A DNA stretch of 64,000 nt. Origin: Kibdelosporangium philippinense. Lineage in GTDB: Bacteria; Actinomycetota; Actinomycetes; Mycobacteriales; Pseudonocardiaceae. The translations under genes were made by a program, and so were the position numbers. Of this stretch, positions 52,494 through 61,242 are shown piece by piece. The stretch lies in contig NZ_JAJVCN010000001.1 of assembly GCF_021390435.2 (NCBI RefSeq), forward strand, positions 1,302,001 to 1,366,000, written 5' to 3'. The number at the start of each line of letters is the position of its first letter. Position 1 is the first letter of the stretch. The notes beneath the pieces are model-generated. The model saw nothing but the letters and a program-made list of their open reading frames with translations, was not told the origin of the DNA and did not search any database.

Positions 52494-52603
52494 ATGAACG
52501 ACATCACATCGACCTGCACATCGAGCCGGTCCTGCTCGGCGACGGCGTCCGGCTCTACGAAAACCCGGCCACCCGTGCGGCCAATGCCACTGACTTAATT
52601 TAA
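52494..52603 (+). pseudogene. Remnant of a DHFR-like gene
   Basis: Strong ribosome site AAAGGAGA before ATG 52494, but after three codons the coding sense shifts to the -1 frame, which reads DLHIEPVLLGDGVRLYENP, the C-terminal motif of DHFR-fold RibD-like proteins, to a TAA at 52601. So the start and the very end survive and the middle is deleted. The ATG frame itself would give a 34-residue Ser/Thr-rich peptide. Confidence 0.6.
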
Positions 52604-52674
52604 GAGAGTGAGCACGGCGTACCCGCGCCACCGATGGACGGGACTGTCCACAGTGGCCTTCATTCAGGCCCATC

Positions 52675-52803
52675 ACGGTCCGTGAGGGGAACCTTTGGCG
52701 CGTTGGACGCCGCGAAGGTGACCTTCACGGCGCCAACCCGGTTAACAGGAGTGACGTGCGGGGTAAGTGAGACTGATGTGACGATTAATCGTCCATTATG
52801 GAC
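52675..52803 (+). repeat. Composite intergenic repeat with palindrome end
   Basis: GAGGGGAACCTTTGGCGCG, TTGGACGCC, hairpin GCGAAGGTGACCTTCAC, spacer with GTGACG/GTGACG words, then perfect GTCCATTATGGAC (52791-52803). Closest relative is 35401-35600. Confidence 0.65.
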
Positions 52804-53072
52804 ATCAACGGCACCGGCAATCGGCCCTGCGCCGCTCGCGACCAGCCGGAATGCTTAAGTCAGTGGCATTGCCCGTGCGACATCCCGCCTTTCTGACAAA
52901 GGTAATCCGCGGCATTTAATTGCCAATGGGAAGTTGCTTTTCCGGGTGGTAATCGGCATACACCGAAAGAATGGCCGAAAATCGGGCAGATCGACTGGTT
53001 TTGTGCAGTTCGTGAACCTTCTCCTCGGTTAGCTGGGCACTCGGTCGTGTCGAAAAGTGCATCGAGCCGGGC
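52804..53072. other. Intergenic stretch without recognised gene
   Basis: Lower-GC spacer between the repeat and the ISAs1-family element. I see no supported ORF; a 146-residue minus-strand frame across it has no family features and includes the IS end. Confidence 0.5.
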
Positions 53073-54422
53073 CAGGGCTAAAGCAAAGTCGGTTGATCTT
53101 GGGAGTGGTGGGGCGGGGTGAGGTTTTCCCTGGTGGGTAAGGAGATGCGGCCCTTCGATGGGACGATGTGAGTTCTCACGCTCTTGATCGTCTGTCGAAA
53201 GGCCGCTGGTGTCAGTGTCGCATGCCGTCTGCGTACCCGTCGATGCGTCGGTCATGATGGGCTCGGCTGAGCTAGCCGACTTGGTCGCGTTGCTGGGCAA
53301 GGTCGCCGATCCCCGTAAACGCCGGGGGATTCGGCATCACATCGCCACGGTGCTGGCCGTGACGGTGCTGGCGGTATTGGCGGGGGCGAAGAACTACCGG
53401 GAGGCCGGTGACCGGGCCGAGGACTTGCCGCAGGAGTTGCTGGAGCTGGTCGGGGCGCGGCGGAGCGTCCTATCGGGACGGCGTGTGGCGCCGAGCGCGG
53501 ACACGATCCGCCGGGTGGTCGAGTCGGTGGACGCCGAGGCCGCCGACAGGCTGGTGTGCCACTGGCTGGCTGATCGAGCGATGGCCCTGGCCGGCGACGA
53601 CGGCTGTGCTGGCTTCGACGGGGTGGCCATCGACGGCAAGGCCGTGCGTAATTCCGGTGGTGTGCGCCTGTTCTCGGCGATGCGTCACGGCCAGGCGGTG
53701 GTCATCTCGCAGATCCGGGTCCCCGACGAGACGACCGAGACCACGCAGGTCAAGTCGTTGCTCACGGGTATGGATCTGGCGGGTGCGGTGGTCACGGCCG
53801 ATGCCGCGCACACCCAGCGCGACACCGCGCGGCACCTGGTGTCCGACAAGCAGGCGGACTACGTGCTTGCTGTCAAAGGCAACCAGCCGACCCTGTTGGC
53901 CCAGGTCCAAGCCCTGCTGCCGCCTGCTGCCCCAGGGTCGGAGGACCATGTGGACGACGAGCGCAGCCACGGGCGGATCACCCGCCGGGCCATCTGGGCG
54001 ACCGTCGCCGAGGGCGTCGATTTCCCTCATGCCGCCCAGGTCTTCCGCATCCGCCGGGACGTGTTCAACCTCGCCGGGCAACGCGTCCACAAAGAGATCG
54101 CATACGGCGTGACCAGCCTGAACACCGAGCGAGCGTCCGCTCGGGACATTGGTGGCCTGGTACGGGGTCAGTGGGGCATCGAGAACAAAATCCACTGGGT
54201 CCGCGACGTCGTGTTCGCTGAGGACCACCAGCACGCCTACACCGGCAACGGTGCTCACGCCATGGCCATGCTCCGCAATCTGGCCATCGGCCTGATCCGC
54301 CTGGCTGGACTCACCGAGATCAAACGCACCCTGGAATGGATCGCCGCCGACCGCATGAGAATCCTCCCGCTCCTGGCCGCATCTACCCCCTGAACAGCAA
54401 CAACGACTTTGCTATTGCCCTG
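53073..54422 (+). mobile_element. ISAs1-family insertion sequence, complete
   Basis: 1350 bp. Ends CAGGGCTAAAGCAAAGTCG and the inverted CGACTTTGCTATTGCCCTG. A perfect 10-bp duplication CGAGCCGGGC flanks it (53063-53072 and 54423-54432). Confidence 0.92.
53209..54393 (+). CDS. ISAs1-family transposase
   Basis: 394 residues. Family signs: LVALLGKVADPRKRRGIRHH, FDGVAIDGKAVRNSGG with the first Asp, GAVVTADAAHTQRDTARHLV with the second, and RGQWGIENKIHWVRDVVFAE with the Glu. GTG start. Intact and recently transposed judging by the perfect duplication. Confidence 0.92.
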   Translation: MSVSHAVCVPVDASVMMGSAELADLVALLGKVADPRKRRGIRHHIATVLAVTVLAVLAGAKNYREAGDRAEDLPQELLELVGARRSVLSGRRVAPSADTIRRVVESVDAEAADRLVCHWLADRAMALAGDDGCAGFDGVAIDGKAVRNSGGVRLFSAMRHGQAVVISQIRVPDETTETTQVKSLLTGMDLAGAVVTADAAHTQRDTARHLVSDKQADYVLAVKGNQPTLLAQVQALLPPAAPGSEDHVDDERSHGRITRRAIWATVAEGVDFPHAAQVFRIRRDVFNLAGQRVHKEIAYGVTSLNTERASARDIGGLVRGQWGIENKIHWVRDVVFAEDHQHAYTGNGAHAMAMLRNLAIGLIRLAGLTEIKRTLEWIAADRMRILPLLAASTP

Positions 54423-54533
54423 CGAGCCGGGCCGGATGTTGACGCTTCGCGGCCTGGCCGTCGACAGTGCCTTCCGGGGAAACGGGTAACGAAATCCTGA
54501 ACGGAATTCAACTTGCGCTCGAAGGGAATCTCC

Positions 54534-55766
54534 ATGTCGATTCGAACGTTCATACCGCGCGTTCTGCTCTGTACGGCGGCGGTGACGACTGCCGCCGTGC
54601 CGCTGACGATCGCGTCCGCGCAGGCCGCGCAAACCATTGCCGACACGTCCTTCAGACTCGGTGAACAAGCCAAGGTGCGGGCCGACGCCGAGGCGCACGG
54701 CAGCACCGCCAGTTTCTTCGCCGACCAGATGCCAGCCGTCAAGGTCGAGAACTGGGGCACCGCCCAGGGCGCGATCGGCACGTACTTCAACGCCGACACC
54801 AACTCCTACGTCGTCGCGTTGCCGAAGACAGCACCAGCGGCCTTGCCGGCGGACTTCGGCGGACAGCCGGTAACCATCAAGCACAGCACCAAATCCAAGG
54901 CTGACGTCGACGACACCGAGTCGCAGGTCATCAAGTTCGCGCAGGGCGCGGGCCACGCCAACGCGTTCACCTTCGACTACGACGCCGACAAGGACGCGGT
55001 GCTTGTCACGACCGACGCACCGCCCGAAGTGCAGTCCGCGCTGCACCAAGCCGTGCCGCAGGTCGTGATCGAATCCTCGCCGACGACGTTCCGGCAGGAA
55101 TCGGCCGACCAGTTCAACGACAAGACCCCGCACTACGGCGGCGCCCGCATCACCACGCAGACCATCGGCAACTGCACCAGCGGATTCTCGATGGTGAACA
55201 GGAACGCCGCCCGCACGCCATACTCGGTGACCGCGGCGCACTGCACCGCACTGCACTACAACGTCGCTTCCGGCCAGTACTTCTTCGGTCAGGTGAGCTC
55301 GATTCCGCAGCCAGGCACGTACGACGTCGCGAAGATCGAGGGCTGCTGCGTCCCGCAGAACTACGTGGGCCTGCTCTACCGGTCCCGGTACGACAGCACC
55401 CAGGTCAACGGCGCGAGCGACCCGACGACCGGACATCTCGGCCTGAACGGCGTGTGTGTGGCGGGTGGCTTCACCGGTGAGCGGTGTGGCGCGTCGGTCG
55501 TCTCGCTGAACACCACTGTCTGCGTCCCGTTCTATGGGTGTATTCACGGCCTGATCAAGTACAACAAGAACAACAACGACGCGATGACCCAGCCAGGTGA
55601 CTCCGGCGCGCCCGTGTACTACCACGAAGGGCATACCGGACTCGCCCACATCATCGGCATGCACCTCGGCGCGGGCACGAAGAACAACATCTGGTCCGGT
55701 TACGCCGAGAAGTACAGCTCGGTTTCCTACGTTACGAACGGCGACATCCGGCGCTTCACCGGCTGA
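54534..55766 (+). CDS. Secreted S1 family serine protease
   Basis: About 410 residues: signal peptide (FIPRVLLCTAAVTTAAVPL, cleavage after AQAA), a pro-region of about 170 residues and a chymotrypsin-fold domain with His in YSVTAAHCTA, Asp in YDVAKIEG and Ser in QPGDSGAPVYY. Six or more Cys for disulfides. This is the streptogrisin/alpha-lytic-like type. ATG 54534 with AAGGGA upstream. The ISAs1-family element ends 111 bp upstream and may have displaced its promoter. Confidence 0.88.
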   Translation: MSIRTFIPRVLLCTAAVTTAAVPLTIASAQAAQTIADTSFRLGEQAKVRADAEAHGSTASFFADQMPAVKVENWGTAQGAIGTYFNADTNSYVVALPKTAPAALPADFGGQPVTIKHSTKSKADVDDTESQVIKFAQGAGHANAFTFDYDADKDAVLVTTDAPPEVQSALHQAVPQVVIESSPTTFRQESADQFNDKTPHYGGARITTQTIGNCTSGFSMVNRNAARTPYSVTAAHCTALHYNVASGQYFFGQVSSIPQPGTYDVAKIEGCCVPQNYVGLLYRSRYDSTQVNGASDPTTGHLGLNGVCVAGGFTGERCGASVVSLNTTVCVPFYGCIHGLIKYNKNNNDAMTQPGDSGAPVYYHEGHTGLAHIIGMHLGAGTKNNIWSGYAEKYSSVSYVTNGDIRRFTG

Positions 55767-55779
55767 CCGTCGTCACCCT

Positions 55780-55805
55780 CGGCCAGCGCGATCCCGCGCT
55801 GGCCG
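55780..55805. terminator. Hairpin between protease and crotonase
   Basis: Perfect 11-bp stem CGGCCAGCGCG / CGCGCTGGCCG with a 4-nt loop, 14 nt past the protease stop and touching the GGAGG of the crotonase gene. Terminator or ribosome-site sequestering element. Confidence 0.6.
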
Positions 55806-55818
55806 GGAGGATGGTCCG

Positions 55819-56820
55819 ATGTCACGAGAAGAACCGTATTCCGGGCAGCGTCAGGCGGCCTGGTACGAGAACTGGACCGACGTACCGGACTCACCGTGGC
55901 GCGACCGGCCAGCACCGGACTACGAGTACGAGTACCGCACGCTGACCTACGAACGCGACGGCCGGATCGCCCGGATCACGTTCAACCGCCCGGAAAAGGG
56001 CAACGCGATCACCGCGGACACGCCAGTGGATCTTGCGCACGCGGTCGAGCGCGCCGATCTGGATCCGCGCGTGCATGTCATCGTTGTTTCCGGGCGTGGC
56101 AAGGGTTTCTGTGGTGGCTACGACCTGGAGATGTTCGCCGAGAAGGGAAGGGCGCCTGACGGTCCGGACGAGGTGAGCGGCACCGAAGTGGACCCGGCCG
56201 TGCAGGCAGCGAACCATAACCCCTGGGGCACATGGGATCCGATGCTCGACTACGCGATGATGAGCCGGTTCAACCGGGGTTTCGCGAGCCTGATGCACGC
56301 GAACAAGCCGACCGTGGCGAAACTGCACGGGTTCGCTGTCGCGGGTGGAACGGACATCGCCTTGTTCAGCGATCAGATCATCTGCGCCGACGACACCAAG
56401 ATCGGATACCCGCCAACCAGGGTGTGGGGAGTTCCGGCCGCGGGAATGTGGGCGCACCGACTCGGTGACCAGCGGGCGAAACGGCTGCTGTTCACCGGTG
56501 ACTGCATCAGCGGCAAACAGGCCGCCGAGTGGGGACTGGCCGTGGAGTCGTGCCCCGCCGAGGAACTCGACGCCCGCACCGAGGCACTGCTCGAACGTAT
56601 CGCCCGGATGCCGGTCAACCAGCTGATGATGGTCAAGCTCGCGCTGAACTCGGCGCTGCATTCCCAAGGTGTCGCGAACTCCGGGATGGTCAGCACTGTT
56701 TTCGACGGTATCTCCCGCCATACCCGTGAGGGCTACGCGTTCCAGCTTCGCGCTGCCACGGTGGGATTTCGCGAGGCAGTACGTGAACGTGACGAGCCAT
56801 ACGGCGATCACAAACGCTGA
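55819..56820 (+). CDS. Enoyl-CoA hydratase/isomerase (crotonase) family
   Basis: About 333 residues. Crotonase fold: ITFNRPEKGNAITADTPVDL, oxyanion SGRGKGFCGGYDLEMFAEKG, then GFAVAGGTDIALFSDQIICA and the C-terminal helix with RAKRLLFTGDCISGKQAAEW. A 40-residue N-terminal extension (WYENWTDVPDSPWRDRP) and an insert rich in Trp/Asn (AANHNPWGTWDPM) mark an actinobacterial subgroup. GGAGG 8 nt before ATG 55819. Acyl-CoA substrate unknown. Confidence 0.85.
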   Translation: MSREEPYSGQRQAAWYENWTDVPDSPWRDRPAPDYEYEYRTLTYERDGRIARITFNRPEKGNAITADTPVDLAHAVERADLDPRVHVIVVSGRGKGFCGGYDLEMFAEKGRAPDGPDEVSGTEVDPAVQAANHNPWGTWDPMLDYAMMSRFNRGFASLMHANKPTVAKLHGFAVAGGTDIALFSDQIICADDTKIGYPPTRVWGVPAAGMWAHRLGDQRAKRLLFTGDCISGKQAAEWGLAVESCPAEELDARTEALLERIARMPVNQLMMVKLALNSALHSQGVANSGMVSTVFDGISRHTREGYAFQLRAATVGFREAVRERDEPYGDHKR

Positions 56821-56940
56821 CCGTGGCCTGACAGCAAACCGACAGGCTCCGTGCCCGGCCCCGATGTCTATGCTCAGCGCCGGACCGTGGGCTGCCGGTC
56901 GTGGGCCGGTGCCACTCTCGCAAATCTGTTGGGAGCAGCC

Positions 56941-57003
56941 ATGACGGAGATCCGGAAGTACTTGGCCGAAGAGGTCGCGGAAGACCTCGCTGACGGCCAG
57001 CCC
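56941..57003 (+). pseudogene. 5' stub of a dienelactone-hydrolase-like gene
   Basis: GGGAG precedes ATG 56941; the frame reads TEIRKYLAEEVAEDLADGQ, the start I recognise from secreted dienelactone hydrolase family proteins, then runs into tandem repeats and the IS701 element. Only about 20 codons survive. Confidence 0.55.
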
Positions 57004-57010
57004 CACCTGC

Positions 57011-57120
57011 GGCCGTGTCCACCTTTCCTGAAGCGTGTGTCCACCATTGCGGCACAGTGTGTTGACCGTTGCTGAAGCGTGTGTCCACCGTTGCTTGCGG
57101 CCGTGTTCACCTTTGCTTGC
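57011..57120 (+). repeat. Imperfect tandem repeat, about five units
   Basis: Units of 20-24 bp around GTGTGTCCACCGTTGCTGAAG. They begin right after the dienelactone-hydrolase stub and end 78 bp before IS701 copy 2. Confidence 0.55.
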
Positions 57121-57197
57121 CGGCGTTTGCGCTGGGGACTTCATCTCAGGCCATCTCTTTGGACACGCGCACTTCGTGCAGGATCCGGCGGGGTTAG

Positions 57198-58715
57198 TAC
57201 GGCAGCAGCCATTCGTTAGCTGACCTGGGTGATCTTGATGTCGCGGGCGAGTCTGGCGCGTTTGTGGAACCAGCGTGATCGTGCTTGATGCCTGCGGCGC
57301 CAGTTCACCCAGTGGGTTGCGTGTCCAGGTGGTCGGGGTGTGGTGGTGCCGGCGATCAGATGCTTGATTTCGGGGATGGTGAGCGGGATCAGGCCGGGAT
57401 CAGCGGGTGGGAGCTGGTCGGGGTGTAGGGGTTCGGGGGCTTGACTGTCGGTGCGGTCGCGGAGCAGTGCGGCGGTGACCGCGCAGACCGCAAGAGCGGC
57501 GCATACAAGCACGGCGTGTCGGGCGATCGCGGTGTAGAGCCTGACCTGAGCCTGGTCCAGGCCGAAACAGTCTTTGCCGAACTCGAATCCTTCCTCGACA
57601 GGCCAACGCAGCCCGGCGGCGCGGATCAGCCGGGTCTTGGTGAGCAGTGCGCTTTCGGGCACGTAGCAGTAGTGGAAGGCCAACTCGCCGGTGCGCAGGT
57701 GTTTGCGGATGAGGAGGTAGTGGCGGGCCGAGTTGGTGGCGATCCAGGCCCAGGCATACCACCGGTCGCCTTTGGAGCCCTTGCCGGCCGAGCGGATTTC
57801 CCACTGTCGCTCGCGTTTCAGCAATGTCTTCGTGGCCTGGTCGCAGGACAGCTCCATGCCGCTGGACAGGATGATCCGGAAGTTCTTCTGAACCCGCAGC
57901 ACATAGGCTTGCTTGTCGGCCTCGAAGTGGGCCCGCAACTCGGTGCAGCTGCCGTAAACCTCGTCCCCGCAGTAGAAATCAGGCCGGAACCCGTCCGCGG
58001 CCACCGTCGTGCAGATGTCGATGGCCAACTGTCCTTTGGTGCGGAACGTCAGATCCAGGGGAAGCGCCGAGCGCAGCGACGTCACCGGGTCGCTGATGTG
58101 CTCTTCGGGAATCCACTGTTGGAACCCGATCAACGCATGCCCGACACCTTCGCGCACATAGGACAGGTGCACCGTGTTGATCCCGTTCTCCACCCGACCC
58201 GCGCAGCCCAGATGCTGCCGTTTGACACCCGCGGTGGCTTCACCTTTCTTCTGCTGCCCCGTCTCATCCAGCGCCCCGATCACCAACTTCCCGCGCCGGC
58301 GCCCGCCCTTGCGGGCCGCTTCCTCCAACCCGGACACCGCGAACCGCCGGATCTGCGCCATCGCCTCGGCCTCGTCCCACACCGCCCGGTTCAGCAGCCG
58401 CTGCGTCCGATCCGGTGTCCGGTCCCCGACATACTCAGCGATGGTCCAGCCGTTCCGTTTCGGCAGCTCGCTTGTCACCGCCCGCACGTACTTACGCGCC
58501 TGCACGAACGGCTCGATCCGCCGAAAACACGAACGCAGCCGTTCGGACAGCTCACCCAGTTTCCGCCCAGCCAACCGAGCACCTATCCTGGCAGCCGCAG
58601 CCGCCTGCGATCCTGTAGTTCTCACAAACACATGATCAACAGGCGGCTGCCCCATGTCGCCACCGGCCCCAGCTACACATCCCCACAGGTCACAACCCGA
58701 ATGGCTGCTGCCGTA
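57198..58715 (-). mobile_element. IS701-family insertion sequence, copy 2
   Basis: 1518 bp, same ends as copy 1, flanked by TTAG (57194-57197 and 58716-58719). Sequence appears identical to 21334-22851. Confidence 0.93.
57216..58655 (-). CDS. IS701-family transposase, copy 2
   Basis: 479 residues, identical to the protein at 21352-22791, with the same DETGQQ, GDEVYG and EEGFEFGKD catalytic segments. Identity implies very recent transposition or gene conversion. Confidence 0.93.
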   Translation of the reverse strand: MGQPPVDHVFVRTTGSQAAAAARIGARLAGRKLGELSERLRSCFRRIEPFVQARKYVRAVTSELPKRNGWTIAEYVGDRTPDRTQRLLNRAVWDEAEAMAQIRRFAVSGLEEAARKGGRRRGKLVIGALDETGQQKKGEATAGVKRQHLGCAGRVENGINTVHLSYVREGVGHALIGFQQWIPEEHISDPVTSLRSALPLDLTFRTKGQLAIDICTTVAADGFRPDFYCGDEVYGSCTELRAHFEADKQAYVLRVQKNFRIILSSGMELSCDQATKTLLKRERQWEIRSAGKGSKGDRWYAWAWIATNSARHYLLIRKHLRTGELAFHYCYVPESALLTKTRLIRAAGLRWPVEEGFEFGKDCFGLDQAQVRLYTAIARHAVLVCAALAVCAVTAALLRDRTDSQAPEPLHPDQLPPADPGLIPLTIPEIKHLIAGTTTPRPPGHATHWVNWRRRHQARSRWFHKRARLARDIKITQVS

Positions 58716-58719
58716 TTAG

Positions 58720-58999
58720 GCCAGCGGGAGGTGGACAAACTTTCGAAGTGTTTGTCTCGGCTCTTGGCCTGACGCTGGTGGGGAGGTGGGTGAGAGGCAG
58801 GGTTTGGTGACTTGGGTGGCTGGTTGTAGTCGGGCTGGGTGGAGTGCTGTGCCGTTTGGGTGGTTGCGAACTAGATTTGTCCGCTCTTTGTGGGGAGTTT
58901 TCCCTTGAGGGTGGACAAACTTGTGTCTACTGAGGTGTCATTGTGGTGCTCTTTGCGGAGTTTTGTTTGATTATGTTGGACGTTCAATGGTGAGGTCCG
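58720..58999. other. Leader region of the truncated galactosidase
   Basis: No gene. A direct repeat GTGGACAAACTT occurs at 58731 and 58912, the latter about 75 bp before the galactosidase start; possibly a regulator site. The end is T/G-rich. Confidence 0.4.
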
Positions 59000-59530
59000 A
59001 TGATTAAACATATACCTAGAGTGACCACGTTGGTTGCGGCGGGCGTTTTGTTTGCTTCGGGGATCGGCGCCGTGCCACCCAGCGTCACTGCTGCCGCCAC
59101 CGCTCCTGTCCCCGCCGCCGTGACTCCTGGCGATGACTTGGCGCTGACACCGCCCATGGGCTTCAACAACTGGAATTCGACCGATTGCCGAGCCGAGTTC
59201 AACGAGGCGATGGTCAAGGGCATCGCCGACATCTTCGTTTCGAAGGGCTTGAAGGCGGCGGGCTACCAGTATGTCAACCTCGACGACTGCTGGGCGCTGC
59301 CCCAGCGCGGACCCGATGGCAATCTCGTCGCCGATCCCGTGCGTTTTCCCAACGGCATCAAGCATGTCGCCGATTATGTCCACTCGAAGGGGCTGAAGTT
59401 CGGCATCTATACCAGCGCTGGCACCAAAACGTGTGCCGACAACGGTTTTCCTGGCGCTCTCGGCTTTGAGCAGAAGGACGCCGACTTGTTCGCGTCGTTC
59501 GGTGTGGACTATCTGAAGTACGACATTTGA
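59000..59530 (+). pseudogene. Alpha-galactosidase (GH27), 5' part only
   Basis: Signal peptide (PRVTTLVAAGVLFASGIGA) then the GH27 N-terminal half: LTPPMGFNNWNSTDC, QYVNLDDCWAL, GLKFGIYTSAGTKTC and YLKYD, which carries the nucleophile Asp of the family. The gene stops one codon later, where KYDNC would be expected, so the rest of the barrel is missing. GAGG precedes ATG 59000. Confidence 0.8.
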
Positions 59531-59953
59531 AACCTGGACGTTCTCATCAGCGAAGTATCGGAGCCATACCGGCTCAGACATGCTGGTTAGGTCCTGTTGT
59601 GTCCCGATGCGTCCCGCGTGGTCCCGGCCTGCGACGGCCTGTGCACGGCCTGATCTTGAACCCTTGCCGGTGGTCGGCCGGAATATTCCAGTGAGCTCGT
59701 GGGCCGTCCACAGTGTCATCTGGTTGGGGCTGATCTCACGGGTCCGGTACATGGTGTCCTCCTGGCAGTCGTCGCGTGATCGAAGTGGTTGGGTGGGTCC
59801 CTGCTCGACCCCCTTCCCCTCACCCCTGCCGCCAGTTAGCACCGGGACGTCGTTGTCAAGGGTGGTCGCTTGCGGCCATTGCGCAGCAACGCCGTAGGCG
59901 CCCTTGATGGCGGCGGCCTGGTGTTAAACGATCAATAGGGAGGGACCGCCCAG
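59531..59953. other. Unassigned fragment region
   Basis: A minus-strand ATG at 59752 has a strong AGGAGGAC site and reads YRTREISPNQMTLWTAHELT, then loses coding character where it meets the galactosidase junction. It looks like the 5' end of an unknown gene cut by the same event; I do not recognise the family. Confidence 0.35.
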
Positions 59954-60238
59954 GTGGCTATTTCTCGTCCCACGGCTACTACGTCGACGGGCGACGATTG
60001 GCCCGCCTCCCTGAGGCAATTCCGCGGTGACTTCTACGCTCTGACCTGCGTCGATTCGCCGGTTTCTCTACAGCGCTGCGCGCCGCTGTCGGCACGGGTA
60101 CTCACGCGGGCGGCTCGGGGTCCAGCCGGTCGACCGACCGGGCGGAGCGGAGCGGGAGCCCGGTCGTGTCGGGATGGATTGGCCCGTGCCGCCAAGCGTG
60201 ACGCGCGCCGCCGACGGCGGCGCGCCTTGATCCCATAG
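59954..60238 (+). pseudogene. Transposase N-terminal remnant
   Basis: WPASLRQFRGDFYALTCVDS resembles the N-terminus of an actinobacterial transposase family (FRxxFYxCLTRRADALFELxD) with an internal deletion; the rest is Arg-rich out-of-frame sequence. Weak evidence. Confidence 0.35.
60203..60225. terminator. Strong GC hairpin
   Basis: Perfect 10-bp stem GCGCGCCGCC / GGCGGCGCGC with loop GAC, then CTTGAT. Likely terminator of a lost gene. Confidence 0.5.
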
Positions 60239-60257
60239 AGCCAAATTCGGCAACACA

Positions 60258-60322
60258 CGACGTACATATGCAGGTCGACAACGTTGAGGGCACAGTAGTC
60301 GTAGGACAACGACGTACATATG
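60258..60322 (+). repeat. Direct repeat CGACGTACATATG
   Basis: The 13-mer CGACGTACATATG occurs at 60258-60270 and 60310-60322, 52 bp apart, in an otherwise empty stretch. Confidence 0.45.
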
Positions 60323-60434
60323 TGTCGAGTGTCGGCTCATGTGACATGCCGGTCTCAGTTGATGTGTAACGTGGGGTTGATCGTTGACTACTGATCACTG
60401 TCCTGTTAGGACCGTGATCGAAGGCCAGGATTGG

Positions 60435-60655
60435 CTTTGGTGGAGTTTGTCCTGTTTCCCGCATCGAACTCGAACGCCTCCGCTTGCCACTCCCGACCGC
60501 TTCACATGGCACGGACGTCGCGACCACGCCCCGCTCCTCCTCGCCACCCAGGCCGGGGTTCAAGTTTCCGAGATCACCGGGCTCACGTCAACGATCTCCA
60601 CCTGGAAATCGGTGCGCACGTGTACTGCCGGGGCAAAGGCCTCAAAGACCGGTGA
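60435..60655 (+). pseudogene. Tyrosine recombinase/integrase remnant
   Basis: Reads DRFTWHGRRDHAPLLLATQA then VSEITGLT in one frame, and after a frameshift near 60588 DLHLEIGAHVYCRGKGLKDR in another, the core of phage-type integrases around the first catalytic Arg and the CHGKGRKDR segment. Both ends are missing. Confidence 0.6.
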
Positions 60656-60815
60656 CCCCACCGTGAAGAAGTCTTTAATGTTTTATTACCTTTGGAACTT
60701 TGAGGCATTTTCAGATGTCAAAAAGTGCAACATTCAACACCTTGAACTTCCCCAGCCGAAAGCCAAAGAAGTAAGCTCATTTTGCCAGATCAAATTTGGG
60801 AAGGAAATGTTGAAT

Positions 60816-61202
60816 ATGAGACGCACCCTGATTGCGCTTACAACCTCATTGCTAACGCTAAGTGGCCTTTTTGGCATAGCGGGAGAATCGTCGGCAGGCA
60901 AAAATGGACAGCAACTCATGATGTGCGTCGATCCGCATAGCCATCCCGACTTTGCCAACTTGATCTTTATTGGCACAAACGAAAAAGGGTGGACAAATAT
61001 TCAGACTGAACACCTCCCGTTTGAGCAGATTTGGGATAACCCATGGCCGGGTACCGTATGCGCGCGGAAACCTGGATGGTGGTGGGTCGGCAACGTCCAG
61101 GTGAACGCATACAATAGCAATAACCAATACCTCACCTTTTATCGCATAGATGTACCAAGGGTTAAGGTTGGCTCAGATTGGGCAGGTGCTCCTATACCGT
61201 GA
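60816..61202 (+). CDS. Small secreted protein in AT-rich islet
   Basis: About 128 residues: signal peptide (RRTLIALTTSLLTLSGLFGI, cleavage near SSA), mature part with two Cys (MMCVDPHSH, TVCARKPGWWW) and ending VGSDWAGAPIP. No family recognised. AAGGA lies 10 nt before ATG 60816. The gene and about 150 bp before it are much richer in A and T than the surroundings (TTTAATGTTTTATTACC at 60673), a sign of transfer from a different genome. Confidence 0.65.
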   Translation: MRRTLIALTTSLLTLSGLFGIAGESSAGKNGQQLMMCVDPHSHPDFANLIFIGTNEKGWTNIQTEHLPFEQIWDNPWPGTVCARKPGWWWVGNVQVNAYNSNNQYLTFYRIDVPRVKVGSDWAGAPIP

Positions 61203-61242
61203 AATTCACCGTGAATCGATACCCTGTGGCGTCAAGCCGCTA

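Noticed and set aside
54255..55664. 469-residue minus-strand frame
   Set aside because: Antisense to the S1 protease, which has signal peptide and triad.
57011..57120. CRISPR-like spacing of repeats
   Set aside because: Units are contiguous and diverged, with no unique spacers and no cas genes.
58871..59842. 323-residue minus-strand frame
   Set aside because: Mostly antisense to the GH27 fragment; only the start at 59752 has a good ribosome site and was noted as an unassigned fragment.
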